A program made the translations under genes and the position numbers. From Aphrocallistes beatrix (lineage: Eukaryota > Porifera > Hexactinellida > Sceptrulophora > Aphrocallistidae), in NCBI GenBank assembly GCA_963281255.1, contig OY725489.1:1674001-1738000 (forward strand): a DNA stretch of 64,000 bases, given 5' to 3'. Shown here one piece after another: positions 20,230 through 31,459 of the stretch (position 1 is the first letter of the stretch; every line of letters begins with the position of its first letter). The notes under the pieces are model-generated. The model was not told where the DNA came from. It saw nothing but the letters and a program-made list of their open reading frames with translations, and searched no databases.

Positions 20230-20960
20230 TTCCTTTTCGTAAGGAGTTATTTAAATTCAAAATTGCCCTACTGCATTGTATGTAGATTGATTGTTTGTGA
20301 AATAGAATATTTTCTGGTTTTTTCATTTCGTCATCACTTACAGATTGGTCCCATTCTCCTTCTTTACAAAATATCTGAACTCTGTTATTCCATTGGTCAG
20401 TTACATAGATATTACCATTCTTAGGGTTTGTAGCTATTCCCCACAGGGAATTTTCAGTTGATTGTCTCCACCCCCTTTCTCACACCTACTCCACTTTAGC
20501 TGATACTGAGTATTTTTGAGATACGCTGGAATCTGTTGCTCACAACGATACATTCTATTGATACAATCTTTCAATTCATCTTCTCTACACGTTAACTTCA
20601 CACTTGGAATATCAATATCCATTTCTTCTTTCACTGAATCGATTGATTTCGATCATTCTAATGGGATATTGGTTGATTTCATTTCTTGGAATAATTTTTC
20701 AATTTCTTCCCCCCTTGCTTCAATTTTTTGAATATTTTTTCAGTTTCAGTTTTCTTCTTAACCAGTTTAACATTCAATTCTTTCCAAATAGTTTCTAATT
20801 CTTGGATCATTGATTCTTCTTTCCTTTCGATGAGACTTCTCATCTCTTTGCTAAATCTCCTCACTTCCAACTTCTTAACTTCTCTAAACAAGTTCACTTT
20901 ATTCTGGATATGAATTTGACATATCTTTGTTCTACACTCAATCAAGCAAAGTCCTCACAC
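20230..20960 (-). pseudogene. TRIM-NHL-like remnant (coiled coil plus NHL repeat)
   Basis: Minus strand, from 20945: a short Cys/His stretch (IECRTKICQIH) like the end of a B-box, then a long charged coiled coil (about 80 residues: KKLEVRRFSKEMRSLIERK and so on), then a linker (DIDIPSVKLTCREDELKDC), and finally one NHL repeat in yet another frame near 20290-20470 (LWGIATNPKNGNIYVTDQWN). At least two frameshifts and an in-frame TGA near 20648 break it. TRIM-NHL proteins are E3 ligases or RNA-binding regulators; the repeat number here (one) is far below the usual five or six. Confidence 0.6.
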
Positions 20961-21506
20961 AAAATATAAATCTAATGAACTAAGACATGAAGCAATAAAT
21001 GGACTAAATTCAAATATAACATGTTGAATTCAACACTTGAGTGCTACTAAATTATATGTTATGAATCTTGAAAAGAAATTAAACTTTTAGTGCTCCTTTA
21101 TTTTAGGAGCGGGAGTTACATAAATGGAGTTAATCAAAATTTCTATAATGTGGTAATTAGAAGAAAGAATTTCTTAACAACTACGGTGTTCTTTTAAATC
21201 TGAAGGTCTGGAGCTATGTAATCATAACATAACTAATTTCTTGATGAGCATGAGACAATTGACAAATCCTTTTCGAAAATAGTGGTCGCTGTATCTCTCT
21301 ATAAAACCCACGGCTTGCACCGCTTCAAGTCTGCCATTTCTTTTCAGAAAATAATCACATAGATTGCTAAAAGAGAGAAAATGTGCTAAGAACACAGATA
21401 CATGTATAGACATAACTCACATAAGTAAAAATTTCATTTAGTTATATGTAGATAGTGTGATTCGTATTATAATTCGATATGATCGATAACAACTAATTAC
21501 GTGCGC
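20961..21506. other. Spacer, no gene recognised
   Basis: AT-rich, no domain or repeat ends. Confidence 0.4.
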
Positions 21507-21747
21507 TATATCTCGAAAATAGGACAGTTTCATAGGTATGGAGTAAATATAAAAAATCTTCATAACTGTGAAGCTGTTACATTTAAAAAATAATTTTTAA
21601 TTTGCATTATACGTAGTTAACTATAATGCAAATATTTGTTTAAATGTTACAGTTTCACAGTTATGAAGAAATTAACTTTGTATGGACAGAATTATAAATT
21701 GCTCCATAACTATGAAACTGTCATATTTTCGAGATATAGCCCAAATT
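21507..21747. repeat. Imperfect 240-bp foldback repeat
   Basis: Arms GCGCTATATCTCGAAAATAGGACAGTTTCATA and its imperfect complement at 21705-21745 enclose a second inverted pair (TTCATAACTGTGAAGC against CACAGTTATGAAG) and a central dyad around TAGTTAACTA. Terminal sequence differs from FB-1 and FB-2, so it is a separate MITE type. No target duplication could be assigned. Confidence 0.55.
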
Positions 21748-21859
21748 AGTCAAATTGTATTTCATAGTAACGTAGGAATGTGTCAGCATCCCAATTATAA
21801 TATCCCCACATATTTCAAAACAATACTTATCTCGTCTCTTCCTATGATTATGCCAAGAA

Positions 21860-22864
21860 TTTGATGATGAACAAAATACGCTGCTCTTTCACACCGAAGT
21901 TCGTTGGCTTTCTCGCGGAAACATGTTGTCTAGAGTGCACTCTTTGAGAAAAGAGATGGCAGAATTCTTTGAGCGCAACGACCGAGCCAAATCAAGAGTT
22001 TTTTGCGACAAGTTGGCAGATAAAGCATGGATTATTAGACTCTCTTACTTAGAGGATATTTTCTCACGCTTAAATTTCCTAAACTAGTCACTTCAAGGAA
22101 ATTTCACAACTGTAATTGATTTCATTGATAAAATTCGAGCATTCATAATGAAGTTGGACTTATGGGAAAGAAAAGCCAAGGACGGAAATCTAGACATATT
22201 TGAATATCTCATAACTCTTCTTGAGGGAGAAGAAATGAAAAAGGACATAATGGAGCTAGTGCAAACGCACCTTTCCTGCTTGAAAGAAAAGTTCAAATTA
22301 TACTTCCCAGACCTGAGTGAGTTGGATCTTAAGTTGATTCGAAATCCGTTCATTGTAGACGTGCGTTTAATACCCAACAATGTGCAGGAAGAATTCATTG
22401 AATTTTTGAACGATTCTACAGTACGAGATGCATTTGAAACTTTGCCATTGATGAAGCTCTGGTCTAGAATGAGTCAACATTTCCATAGTGTCGCTGCTAT
22501 GGCTGTGCGTGGGCTGCTGATGTTTCCAAGTACATATCTCTGCGAACAAGGATTATCGGCACTGTTATATATTAAAAACAAATATCGTGCTCGTTATGCG
22601 TAGAGCCTGACCTCCGTGTAGCTTTATCTAAACCGAACCAAGAATTGATGAAATTGTAAAAGCAAAGCAGGCCAGCCATCTCATTAAACTTTGTCCTAAT
22701 TATTTAACTTTTTCTAAATACGTAAATTATGTTGTGTTCATCATATTGCAAATTATATCAACATATAATAATTTTGCGGAATCTTGCTAGATTTGAGTAA
22801 GGGTACCTGGAGTTCTCCTTTCGCCTCAGGGGGTACGCAGTTCGTGAAAGGTTGAGAACCCCTG
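21860..22864 (+). pseudogene. hAT transposase remnant (ZBED5/FAM200-like)
   Basis: The frame from about 21862 reads TLLFHTEVRWLSRGNMLSRV, then an in-frame TAG at 22084, then a 151-codon stretch (22148-22603) ending in the hAT dimerisation region: LLMFPSTYLCEQGLSALLYIK. The RW catalytic-region signature and TYLCE box place it with the ZBED5/FAM200 branch. After the stop at 22601 the frame decays. The right end GGTTGAGAACCCCTG at 22850-22864 is a typical hAT terminal repeat; a left partner was not found, so the 5' half is gone. Confidence 0.8.
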
Positions 22865-23290
22865 TGCTAGGAGAAGAAGGATATTCTTCAAGGCAAATAG
22901 CAAGTCGGCTTGGTTGCAGCAGAAAGAGTGTCTCTCCTATCCTCAAAAAAATTTGATTGGATCTATTGTGGATCGGCCGATCCAGGGAAGGCCCCGCGAA
23001 AAAACACCTCAAAAGAGGATAGATTAATCGTCCGTAAAAGTAAATCTGAACGATTTAAAACTGCTCCACAGATTCGTGCTGAAGTTACTAAACAGTACGG
23101 TATAGATGTTTCCCTAACAACTACAAAAAGAAGATTAATCCATCCTCTTTTGAGGTGGTTTTTCGGGGCCTTCCCTGGATCGGCCGATCCACAATAGATT
23201 CAGTCAATATTTTTTTAGGATAAGAGAGACACTCTTTCTGCAGTAACCAAGCCGACTTGCTATTTGCCTTGAAGAATAGCCTTCTTCCGT
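22865..23290 (+). pseudogene. Tc1 transposase N-terminus arranged as an inverted repeat
   Basis: On the plus strand 22865-22955 encodes SSRQIASRLGCSRKSV, the first helix-turn-helix of Tc1 transposases. After a stop and shift, DRLIVRKSKSERFKTAPQIR and GIDVSLTTTKRRL cover the second. From 23133 the sequence turns back: 23133-23288 is the inverted copy of 22872-23029, with a spacer of about 100 bases. The result is a hairpin with arms near 157 bases. No catalytic core is left. Confidence 0.75.
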
Positions 23291-23497
23291 GAGATTTCCT
23301 ATTTGTTTATCAACGTACGTATCAAGTTTACGAAATTTTCTTGCAACCGATTTAAATCCTAAAATGTAGTAAATTGGTAATTTTCTATTTTTGAGCCAAG
23401 AATAAGCTTGGAAACTCGGTTTTGTCGTAAATCTTCATAGAACTTTGTAATATAGGCTCCACAGCTAATACTACAACACAATTAGAATGAGTAATTC

Positions 23498-24602
23498 ATA
23501 CTTACCAACCCTCCAGGGATCCAGGGATTTTGAGCTTTTAACTAATCTACAATAATTTCCATTATTGTAATATAGTTCATAAAATTTATTGAGTAATTTT
23601 ATGTTCCTTGTTATTTAGCAAGTCTTCAGGGATCCAGAAAAATTTCCTGGATCACGAATTTCGAAAATTGTTCTAGAATTTTGATCAAGTGATTATTTAA
23701 TGAGTAAGATTACATTATATACGATGTACCTTTCCCTAAATAGTTTACTTGCGCATTTCGAAATCCTTAATTACATATATTCGGCCTTCATTTAAAAACC
23801 AGGGATTTCCCTGGATTCCCTGAAGTTTCCTTTCAAAGACAAGACATTAGATGATCTAGCATTCCTCAACCCTCCTAATCGTATGCATTGTTGTCCACAC
23901 TCAATTATTCCACTCTGTAGATGATTTGTGACTGAAAATGCTGAAGAAATTGATTTAATCGTTGAAGAATTTCTTACTTATAAAGTTGCTCCAGATAACC
24001 AGCTTCCATTATATGACCCAAATGCAGAAACAGCTATTGATCATTTCTGGTCATTAATGGGTAGATTCAAAGTGGTTACTTCAACACTTGTTTCTGATTC
24101 CTCCCTTGCATATTCTAACTTAACACACCTTTTAAAAATTCTTCTTGTACTTCCTCATTCAAACGCTGACCCTGAACGCTTATTCAGCTTGGTGGGAAAT
24201 ATTGAAACTGAGTCTCGTTCTCTACTAAACCCGTCGACAAAGGCTGATCTGCTTAATGTTAAGATGAATCATGATGGACCCTGTTATTTAAGCGGGGACT
24301 TGATGCCCGAAAAATTGCTCAAAGATGCCAAACAAGCAACTAGCCTCCAATACAATTGAACTACTATTTTTTATCCTATTCTTAAATGTTTTGTAACACA
24401 GTTTCTAACATGAACTGCGCAGTTCTTCTAAATGTAATCATTATTTAGTACCACATAAGCGTTCTAAGGGAGAGAAGTATGAGTAATACAATCAAAATCC
24501 GTAGGATTATGCTAATTTAGTCATTAAAATTAAAAATATAATAACATCCAGGGATTTCACTCCTAAAATCCAGGGAAATTTTCAAGAGGGGTTGGTAAGT
24601 AT
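23498..24602 (+). mobile_element. hAT element with internally deleted transposase
   Basis: Terminal repeats ATACTTACCAACCC (23498) and GGGTTGGTAAGTAT (to 24602) are flanked by agtaattc (23490-23497) and ggtaattc (24603-24610), an 8-bp duplication with one mismatch. Sub-terminal CCAGGGATTTCCCTGG-like words recur near both ends, as in hAT elements where they bind transposase. At 1105 bases it is shorter than an autonomous hAT and retains only the C-terminal dimerisation region. Confidence 0.85.
23928..24359 (+). CDS. hAT transposase C-terminal fragment
   Basis: About 143 open codons carrying the hAT dimerisation block: AIDHFWSLMGRF, ILLVLPHSNADPERLFSLV and LLNPSTKADLLNVKMN. In complete proteins this region assembles the octameric transposase; here the DDE core and BED finger are missing. 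The frame is open and unbroken, so the internal deletion is not very old, but the product cannot catalyse transposition. The displayed ATG may not be used. Confidence 0.75.
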   Translation: MTENAEEIDLIVEEFLTYKVAPDNQLPLYDPNAETAIDHFWSLMGRFKVVTSTLVSDSSLAYSNLTHLLKILLVLPHSNADPERLFSLVGNIETESRSLLNPSTKADLLNVKMNHDGPCYLSGDLMPEKLLKDAKQATSLQYN

Positions 24603-24610
24603 GGTAATTC

Positions 24611-24833
24611 TTTATGGCCGCCAGTGTATTATAGTGTATTGCAAAAAAAAGGTTTTGTGTATATTTTCACACCTTTATATACATATTTTATCACCATTTG
24701 ATGAATTTTAAAAAATTCGCTAGAGACTGGCTTCCAACGGTAGACATGGGATTTTAAGGGTGTAGATTCTGAAAATCGTATTTTCGAATCTATATGATAG
24801 ATTATTTGTTTAGTTTTGCTTACAATTGTTATA
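24611..24833 (+). repeat. Internal segment of a Helitron-like repeat (family C)
   Basis: The stretch TTTTCACACCTTTATATACATATTTT through GACTGGCTTCCAACGGTAGACATGGG to TTTGCTTACAATTG parallels 62110-62290, the inside of the candidate Helitron at 61772. Here it directly precedes another Helitron-like 5' end (24834), so two units may be in tandem. Confidence 0.55.
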
Positions 24834-24841
24834 TCTTATAT

Positions 24842-26454
24842 CATAGCCTACTCTAATAATGCCTCACAGTAAAATAACCAAGGATACGGCAATAGCCGAA
24901 TGGATTAATACACGATTAGCCTAAAGTCGTCAACCATGTAGGATAGGCATTAAGAATGTATTACCAGCATATATAAACATGGCATAAAATAACATATATC
25001 CGTTGTCAAAATTTCGATTCGTCATCATATCATTGCGCAACAGGTCATTTTAAGCACGATTTTGGCAATTTTCTAAGCTGTTTTAACCCTATTTCTAAAT
25101 GATATTAAGGTGTGATTTTTGTGTAGAACCAAGATTAGTACGAGTTGATTTGAAAAATTTGAAATTTTCCAATGGAATGTTGCTACATTCCTGCGTTGCT
25201 ATGGTAATGCATTTTGGTCAGTTTGGGCCATATCCTGCAAACTGTAAGAACTAGGTCTTAAAATTTGATTTTATTTGATAGGCAATTGGCTACTTCCTAT
25301 TAGTTAATAATACAATTTAAACTTCTAAATTCACAGACTATAGAGTTATGAGACAATTTAGTGTTTTGGTAACATTCTTAAAACAACCCATAACTCAAAA
25401 CTCGTTGAATTTAGAAGTTCAAGTTGTATTAACACCAGGGTTGAAACCGAATAGTTGATTATTCGGTTTAACCAAATATTATTTGCAAATAATTGATATT
25501 TGGTTTGTAACCAAATATCATTATTTGGTATTCGGTTGAGAACCAAATAATTTGGTCAACCGAATAATTTGGTCAACCAAATAATTTGGTCAACTGAATA
25601 ATTTGGTTAACTGAATATTTAGCCAAACAAATAATTTGCATGCTTTCCCAACACAATAATCACATGTTCTAACATGAAGTGGTCCGAACACAAATAAATA
25701 TAATAGGCTTACTTATACTTGAAAATACTTTTATATAAATATTTAGATAAACATTTATGCAAAAATATAATCAAGTATTATTTGGTTGACCAAATTATTC
25801 GGTTGACCAAATTATTTGGTTGACCAAATATCCGGTTGACCGAATTATTCGGTTAACCAAATTATTTGGTTGACCAAATATTCGGTTGACCAAATTATTC
25901 GGTTTGACCATTATTCGGTTAACCAAATTATTTGGTCTACCCATTATTCGGTTAAATTGGTATTTGGTTGAAGCGGTTTCAACCTTGATTAACACCTAAT
26001 AGGAAGTAGGCCATTGCCTATCAAACACGATCAAATTTGAAGATCTAGCTACTACAGTTTGCACGAAATGGCCCAAACTGACCAAAATGCTTTACCATAG
26101 CAACGCAGGAATGTAGCAACATTCCATTGAAAAATTCCAAATTTTTCAAATCAACTCGTACTAATCTTGGTTCTACACAAAAATCACACCTTAATACCAT
26201 TTAGAAATAGGGTTAAAACAGCTTATAAAATCGCTGAATGACCTGTTGCGCAATGATATGATGACTAATCGAAACTTTTCCAACGGATATATGTACTTTG
26301 ATATCATGTTTATATATGCTGGTAATACATTCTTAATGCCTATTCTGCATGGTTAACGATTTCAGGCTAATCGTGTATTAATCCATTCGGCTATTACTTC
26401 ATCCCTAGTCCATGATTTTCAGTCTACTGTGAGGCATTATTAGAGTAGGCTATG
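24842..26454. mobile_element. Foldback element FB-2, copy 1
   Basis: A 1.6-kb element: inverted arms of about 520-590 bases whose dyad centre lies near 25355. Ends are CATAGCCTAC and GTAGGCTATG, flanked by cttatat on both sides (24835-24841 and 26455-26461), an exact 7-bp duplication. Arms contain a GCGCAACAGGTCATT block and the words CATTCCATTG/ATGTAGCAACATTCC. The right arm carries a hAT-like MITE (25436-25987). There is no coding capacity. Confidence 0.85.
25436..25987. mobile_element. hAT-like MITE with iterated TTGACCAAATTATTCGG words
   Basis: Opens CAGGGTTGAAACCGAATA and closes GGTTTCAACCTTG, flanked by attaacac on both sides (25428-25435 and 25988-25995), an exact 8-bp duplication. 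Inside, units of about 17 bases (ATTCGGTTGACCAAATT) are repeated on both halves in opposite orientation. Because it sits in one arm of FB-2 only, it is younger than that palindrome. Related sequences occur at 41520-41816 and 51826-51970. Confidence 0.8.
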
Positions 26455-26640
26455 CTTATATATTAAAACGCAATGATTTTCTTTTTTTTGTTTGTCCGAA
26501 TTGATTGAAGAATTGGAAAGTCGTAGTAATATGAAAATTGGCATGTAGGTGTCAAATGATGTTACTACGATTAAGTTCTAAGATCTAAGCGAAATTTTGA
26601 GCTACTTTAAATGGCGAAATTACCACCATCTGTATAATTA

Positions 26641-27760
26641 ATTATCTCAACAAATCTCCTATTTGGTAAGTATACTATTATTAATTAAAGTAGTATCGAC
26701 TCATGTAATATATTCTTCTCTCTAAAATACATCGTTAATACCTCATTCAACACGATTAGATGACACAAAATACAATTATTATATTACTGATTCAATTGAT
26801 TAGGGTATTTACAACTCATTGCATTCGTTGTGAGAACATTTCAACTGCTTATAGGTATGTTTTTAATTAATAGGTTTATTCATGTATATTTTGAAGGCGA
26901 TATCAGTGTGAGTTCTATTATCATGCACTATTTAGTTAATAATTTCCATTATAGAAATATTCATAAGTATAAAAGGCGATCAGTGGTCACCTAAATTGAC
27001 TCAAAATACCTGAATTTTGTTTTAAAATCGAGGTATTACCTGGGATCCGAATTGATTAACGAGTATGTGATTCATACTTTGAACTTTGATTCATTTAGTT
27101 CGAACTCGCATTTAGATTTTCTCATTAGTTCAGAATAGTTGCATATTGAGTTTACTTTTAGAAATCTATTTCAAGCCCGATTGAAATTACGTCAAATCGA
27201 AATTCCATTGAGATAGAAGTATCTTTTGAAACATGATTACTGAGTCTTTTCAAAATCTATTTTCAGTCTAGATTGAAATTCAATGGGAACTCTATTAAAA
27301 CTGAAATTATTTTTGAAACAGTGATTAATTAGGAATCAACTATATTAATATAACTTCAAATTTCGATACAGTTCCTTAATGTAGCGGATTGAATCGTGAA
27401 CGTCCAGGTAGGCAAGTCATAATATACCAACTGTATGGGACGAATGTGTACTAATTTGTACTCTAACATCCGGATGTACCACAGATGAATGTACACTCTC
27501 TTACGTGCAGATATACCATGAGACTGTAACATAATGTTATTAGAAGTATTTTATGCACATATGCTTAATATGTATATTTAAATGACGAAATGTTAAAATG
27601 AAACAAGCAAATAAAGTCAAATTATTTCAGAATCAGCACAATTCATTCCTTTCAAATCAAAGGTATAAAATTGAGGGAGTAGGACATTTAAAATGGCTAT
27701 GCTGATTCTTTTAATCCTTAATTTAAGTAGCATTGTATTTATGTCACATTTATATGTATA
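26641..27760. other. AT-rich intergenic, no gene recognised
   Basis: No domain or paired repeat ends. Several TTTCAAGCCCGATTGAAATT-like words occur near 27170-27300 as loose repeats. Confidence 0.4.
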
Positions 27761-27762
27761 TA

Positions 27763-27951
27763 CAGTCGACTCCGCTTAATAGGATCACATCGGTCAGAGG
27801 ATATTTTGACCCGATTAAGCGGAGAACTCTATTAACCGAAAATATTTTTGTATTAGCCTCTATGTGTGAGAGCTATTCCGGTCCGGCCAAAAGTGGCCCG
27901 ATTAAGCGGCTGACCCGATTAAACAGTGACCCTATTAAGTGGAGTCGACTG
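27763..27951. mobile_element. pogo-like MITE, 189 bp, copy 1
   Basis: Ends CAGTCGACTCCGCTTAATAGG and its complement, flanked by TA on both sides; inner GATTAAGCGG words repeat. The copy at 48152 is nearly the same length and is inserted in the opposite orientation. Confidence 0.85.
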
Positions 27952-27953
27952 TA

Positions 27954-28908
27954 TTTGATTTTATTCAGAACTGTAAAATGAATCCTTGACTGAAAGTTTG
28001 TCTATGCTACACATGTGCTATTTTTGTAAGGGATAAGTTAAATAAATGCCTAGCCTAAGCATTTCAGTACTTCGGATACGTTGCTAGGTTTACTAATTAT
28101 ATCTATGATTCATGTCTAAATTGCATAAATACAGTATTAAACGTAAGACTATATTAATAAAATTATGGAAAATCAATCTCAAATCTCAGAAAATATCAGA
28201 AGTGAGGAAGATCCCAAAAAAGAGGATCCGAAGCAGGAAGTTCCCAAACAGGAACGAAAGAGGGGAAAGAGAGGAGGGCGAAACCGTGAAGGAGGGGCGG
28301 AAATCGCCATTACTTGATATAACACAGTGGTCCAAACTAGTGAATTAAGTAAAAGATTCATACTAATAATTTTAACGGATTTAGTACTTAAAATTAAGTT
28401 TAGTTTCTATTGTGATAGATTAAAACGATCACAGAATAATATCGCCTCTATTTCTCTATTTATGATACTTGGAATTTGAGGGTTCGCTACTATACATATT
28501 GTTTGGTAATTAGCTGAAAAAAACTACGTTATTCCTCAAATAATTTGACAATGTGAACATTGATTTTTTTTGCTGATGACATTTCTTCTATAACATTTTT
28601 TAGCGTAGAATTCAATGAAAGTAAGAACTTTAAGCTAGATACGACCATTTTTCTGCTATTGTCTAATTAGCCCTAAATTAGTATTATTTCTATGCTTTTC
28701 ATTGTCCAACATCTTTTTTGGGTAACCGGAAACCCAATGTGCTGAGATGCGTACTAAATCACTAGCCGTATTTGAAAGATCATTAAATTTGTTATGAAAT
28801 AGACTTTTATCTCGAATGCCAAAAGTTGCCCCAAACATAGATTTAGTTCAATTTATGGGTGTCGAAAACCGCCGATTTAGTGAAAAAAATAGAATTCATT
28901 CTTGCACA
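27954..28908. other. Intergenic; short basic frame without support
   Basis: A 78-codon frame at 28112-28348 is extremely Lys/Arg/Glu-rich (purine-rich strand) and has no homology I recognise; I do not call it a gene. Otherwise featureless. Confidence 0.35.
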
Positions 28909-28916
28909 TAGGCGTA

Positions 28917-29030
28917 GCCAAAAACCTGCAGGCAGGCCCAAATTACCGACCCACAGCCTCTCTGCAGACCCAAACTCCAGACCCGCAACCCCTCTGTAGG
29001 CCCATTCAGTAAAACCAGGCTATGCCCCTG
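28917..29030. mobile_element. hAT-like MITE, 114 bp
   Basis: Opens CATAGGCGTAGCC and closes GGCTATGCCCCTG, flanked on both sides by ttcttgca (28909-28916 and 29031-29038), an exact 8-bp duplication. The exact duplication suggests a fairly recent insertion. Confidence 0.8.
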
Positions 29031-29038
29031 TTCTTGCA

Positions 29039-29580
29039 ATTATTTATTCATAAAAAAAGGCAACCGAAAACAATTTATGTGACTTCAATGGTTTCTAAGG
29101 TTTTACTTGCACATGCATTGAATAAGTTACTATAATAATAGCTGGTATGACAATACCTCTTACCATAGCAACATTAAGTCTGTATAAGTATTTATTGGGG
29201 GCCATGATTAACTTTTCTTAAGTATTATTGTACAAATGCAACATAATATCTATATATCAATTCTACTTTATTGTGCGAAGTTAGCACATCATACCACCAA
29301 CGTACATCTGCCACTTTGACATTCAACTTGGATACTTGTAATGCTCTTATAAGACATTTCATAATTCATTATATAAACCTATGATCTCTATATACGAATA
29401 CGAATTCATAATTAACAATTTTCCATGGGTCAGCATTACTCCAACATAAATTGCTTGCACACACACCCGAATTGATCAGAGATTACAATGCTTGCTATGG
29501 CTATATGAAGACAAGTTGTTTTCTAGATATTGTAACAATAGTTCCATGGATTATCTAGCAAACGAAGAAATATCCATGAT
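29039..29580. other. AT-rich intergenic, no gene recognised
   Basis: Nothing recognisable. Confidence 0.4.
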
Positions 29581-29581
29581 T

Positions 29582-29965
29582 ATACTATACATTGATAATA
29601 GTACATTTCATAGGTCTATCTCGTTTCTAAATATCAATTTAATAGGATTTAAAATTTAAATGTTTGTGCATTCACATGATGACGTCATAATCGACAAACG
29701 CGAAGCCATATGAATGATTGGAGTTCACAAAATGGTCTATCATGGTTGATATACTATACATTGATAATACATTTCATAAGTATATCTCGTTTCTAAATAC
29801 TATCAATTTAATATGATTTAAATGAGTGTATTTAGATGATGACGTCATAATCAACAAACGCGAAGCCATATGAATGATTGGAGTTCACAAAATGGTCTAT
29901 CATGGTCGATATACTATACATTGATAATACATTTCATAGGTCTATCTCGTTTCTAAATACCTACT
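29582..29965. repeat. Tandem duplication, period about 160-170 bp
   Basis: ATACTATACATTGATAAT starts units at 29582, 29751 and 29911; the third is partial. Each full unit carries GATGACGTCATAATC (a TGACGTCA palindrome), ACAAACGCGAAGCCATATGAATGATT and TCTATCTCGTTTCTAAATA. Units differ by a few substitutions and small indels. Confidence 0.85.
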
Positions 29966-30850
29966 TCTCCTAATTTACCATTTTCGACCACTGTGGATAT
30001 ATTAGCGGTGAGTTTCTGCGCAATTATTATAACATAATGAATTCAATAATATTTTACAAAATACATACTTTAGGGAAAGATAACACCGGTTGAGCCATTA
30101 AAATTAGAATTTAAATTATAACGAGGTAAGCTGAATTTATAAATCGCGAAAACAAACAAACTTTTCATTATTTTGCAACTCATTTTTAGATCATTTAGTC
30201 ATATTATTTTGTGAAGATTGATTGTAAAGTAAGTTGACTGAGTTTGCGTATTTTTTGTCTAAATTGTCATTTATATTAATTTTTTATTACATATTTAGTT
30301 ATTACATCATATCAGATATATATATCAAATGAAATTTCGACAGTTCAATTTAATATTTCAGGGAGTATTCAATTAACCTTCTCAATAACCATTAAATTTA
30401 AATACAACACTAACTTAATGCGATAGGAATCTTTTCATATCCAAAATAGATATTTTCGACTACTTACAGTAGATAATGACATATACTACATACTCGATTA
30501 CTGGCTGTGATGAAACAGGTGGATCTACTCGCTTACTGCAGTGATGGAACAGACACCTTATTTGAGCATCAATATTACATGTTTATTTCTATATTCTATT
30601 ACTGTAATCATGAAAATACAATTTAATATACAATTTAAAGTATCAACTTATTCATTAATTTAATTGCTAAATTAAAACTGGGTTAATGCAACAAAGGTAG
30701 TGAATAAAGACATAGTCTAATATCATAAGTCAGTATTAAGCAACCCGGATCGATAGGGATAGATCAGGAGTCAGTCTGCAATCTATTTTAAGGATATTAA
30801 CCCTTGTTTTGATTGGGAGTGTGATTAACAAATTCAAATCATTAAAAATC
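29966..30850. other. AT-rich intergenic, no gene recognised
   Basis: Nothing recognisable. Confidence 0.4.
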
Positions 30851-30852
30851 TA

Positions 30853-31457
30853 CCGTAAAATGGGGTGACTTTGGCCCTAAGAGGTTTCTTTGTCCCACAA
30901 TAGCAATTTTAACAAAATATACTCAAACTTAGAAATATTGCGGTTTAAATACCTTTGGATATATTGAGAGTTTCATTCAACCAACATACAAGTATTATCA
31001 ATGTGATTACATTGATTCATAATTTGGAAGTATATTAATCATGTTTTATTCATTTTAGTATTTTTAAAATGATGATTCAAGACCCAGACCTAGTTAATAG
31101 TTTGGAATTAGAACACTGATGGGCATGATTAGATTAGGATGTGTATTTGAACACTAAAGTATTTCCATGACAATTATAATTCCTTAGTCTTATTCTCGTT
31201 TTCTTATGAAATGCTCTCTTATTTCACGTGTTTAACCTAATGGGACAATTCAACCCCAAGATAGAGGTAGCTTTGACCCAAGATATAAGTTAATAATAAT
31301 AAGTTAGAAGTAACCCAAAGTTTAGCTATCTCATTATTTGAACATTTTACATATGTGCCACCAATAAAATTAATTGACAAATAAAATATTTTAAGATTAC
31401 CTAAAGAAATACATTGATAAACGTGGAATAATTGGACAAAGTCACCCCAGTTTACGG
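30853..31457. mobile_element. TA-flanked MITE, 605 bp
   Basis: Ends CCGTAAAATGGGGTGACTTTGGCC and GGACAAAGTCACCCCAGTTTACGG are inverted, with TA at 30851-30852 and 31458-31459. Internally AT-rich, without a transposase. The TA duplication points to the Tc1/mariner/pogo class. Confidence 0.75.
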
Positions 31458-31459
31458 TA

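Larger units (their letters stand above)
24834..26640 (+). mobile_element. Helitron-like 5' end split by a foldback insertion
   Basis: TCTTATAT at 24834 is continued at 26462 by ATTAAAACGCAATG, then TTTGTTTGTCCGAATTGATTGAAGAATTGG, matching the 5' end of the repeat at 61772. The FB-2 element at 24842-26454 separates the two parts and duplicated CTTATAT. No 3' stem-loop end was found downstream. Confidence 0.6.

Noticed and set aside
25795..25995. Repetitive frame with NNLVNRI units
   Set aside because: Translation of 17-bp iterons inside a MITE.
28112..28361. Lys/Arg/Glu-rich frame and its opposite-strand partner
   Set aside because: Purine-rich strand composition explains the open frames; no start context or domain.
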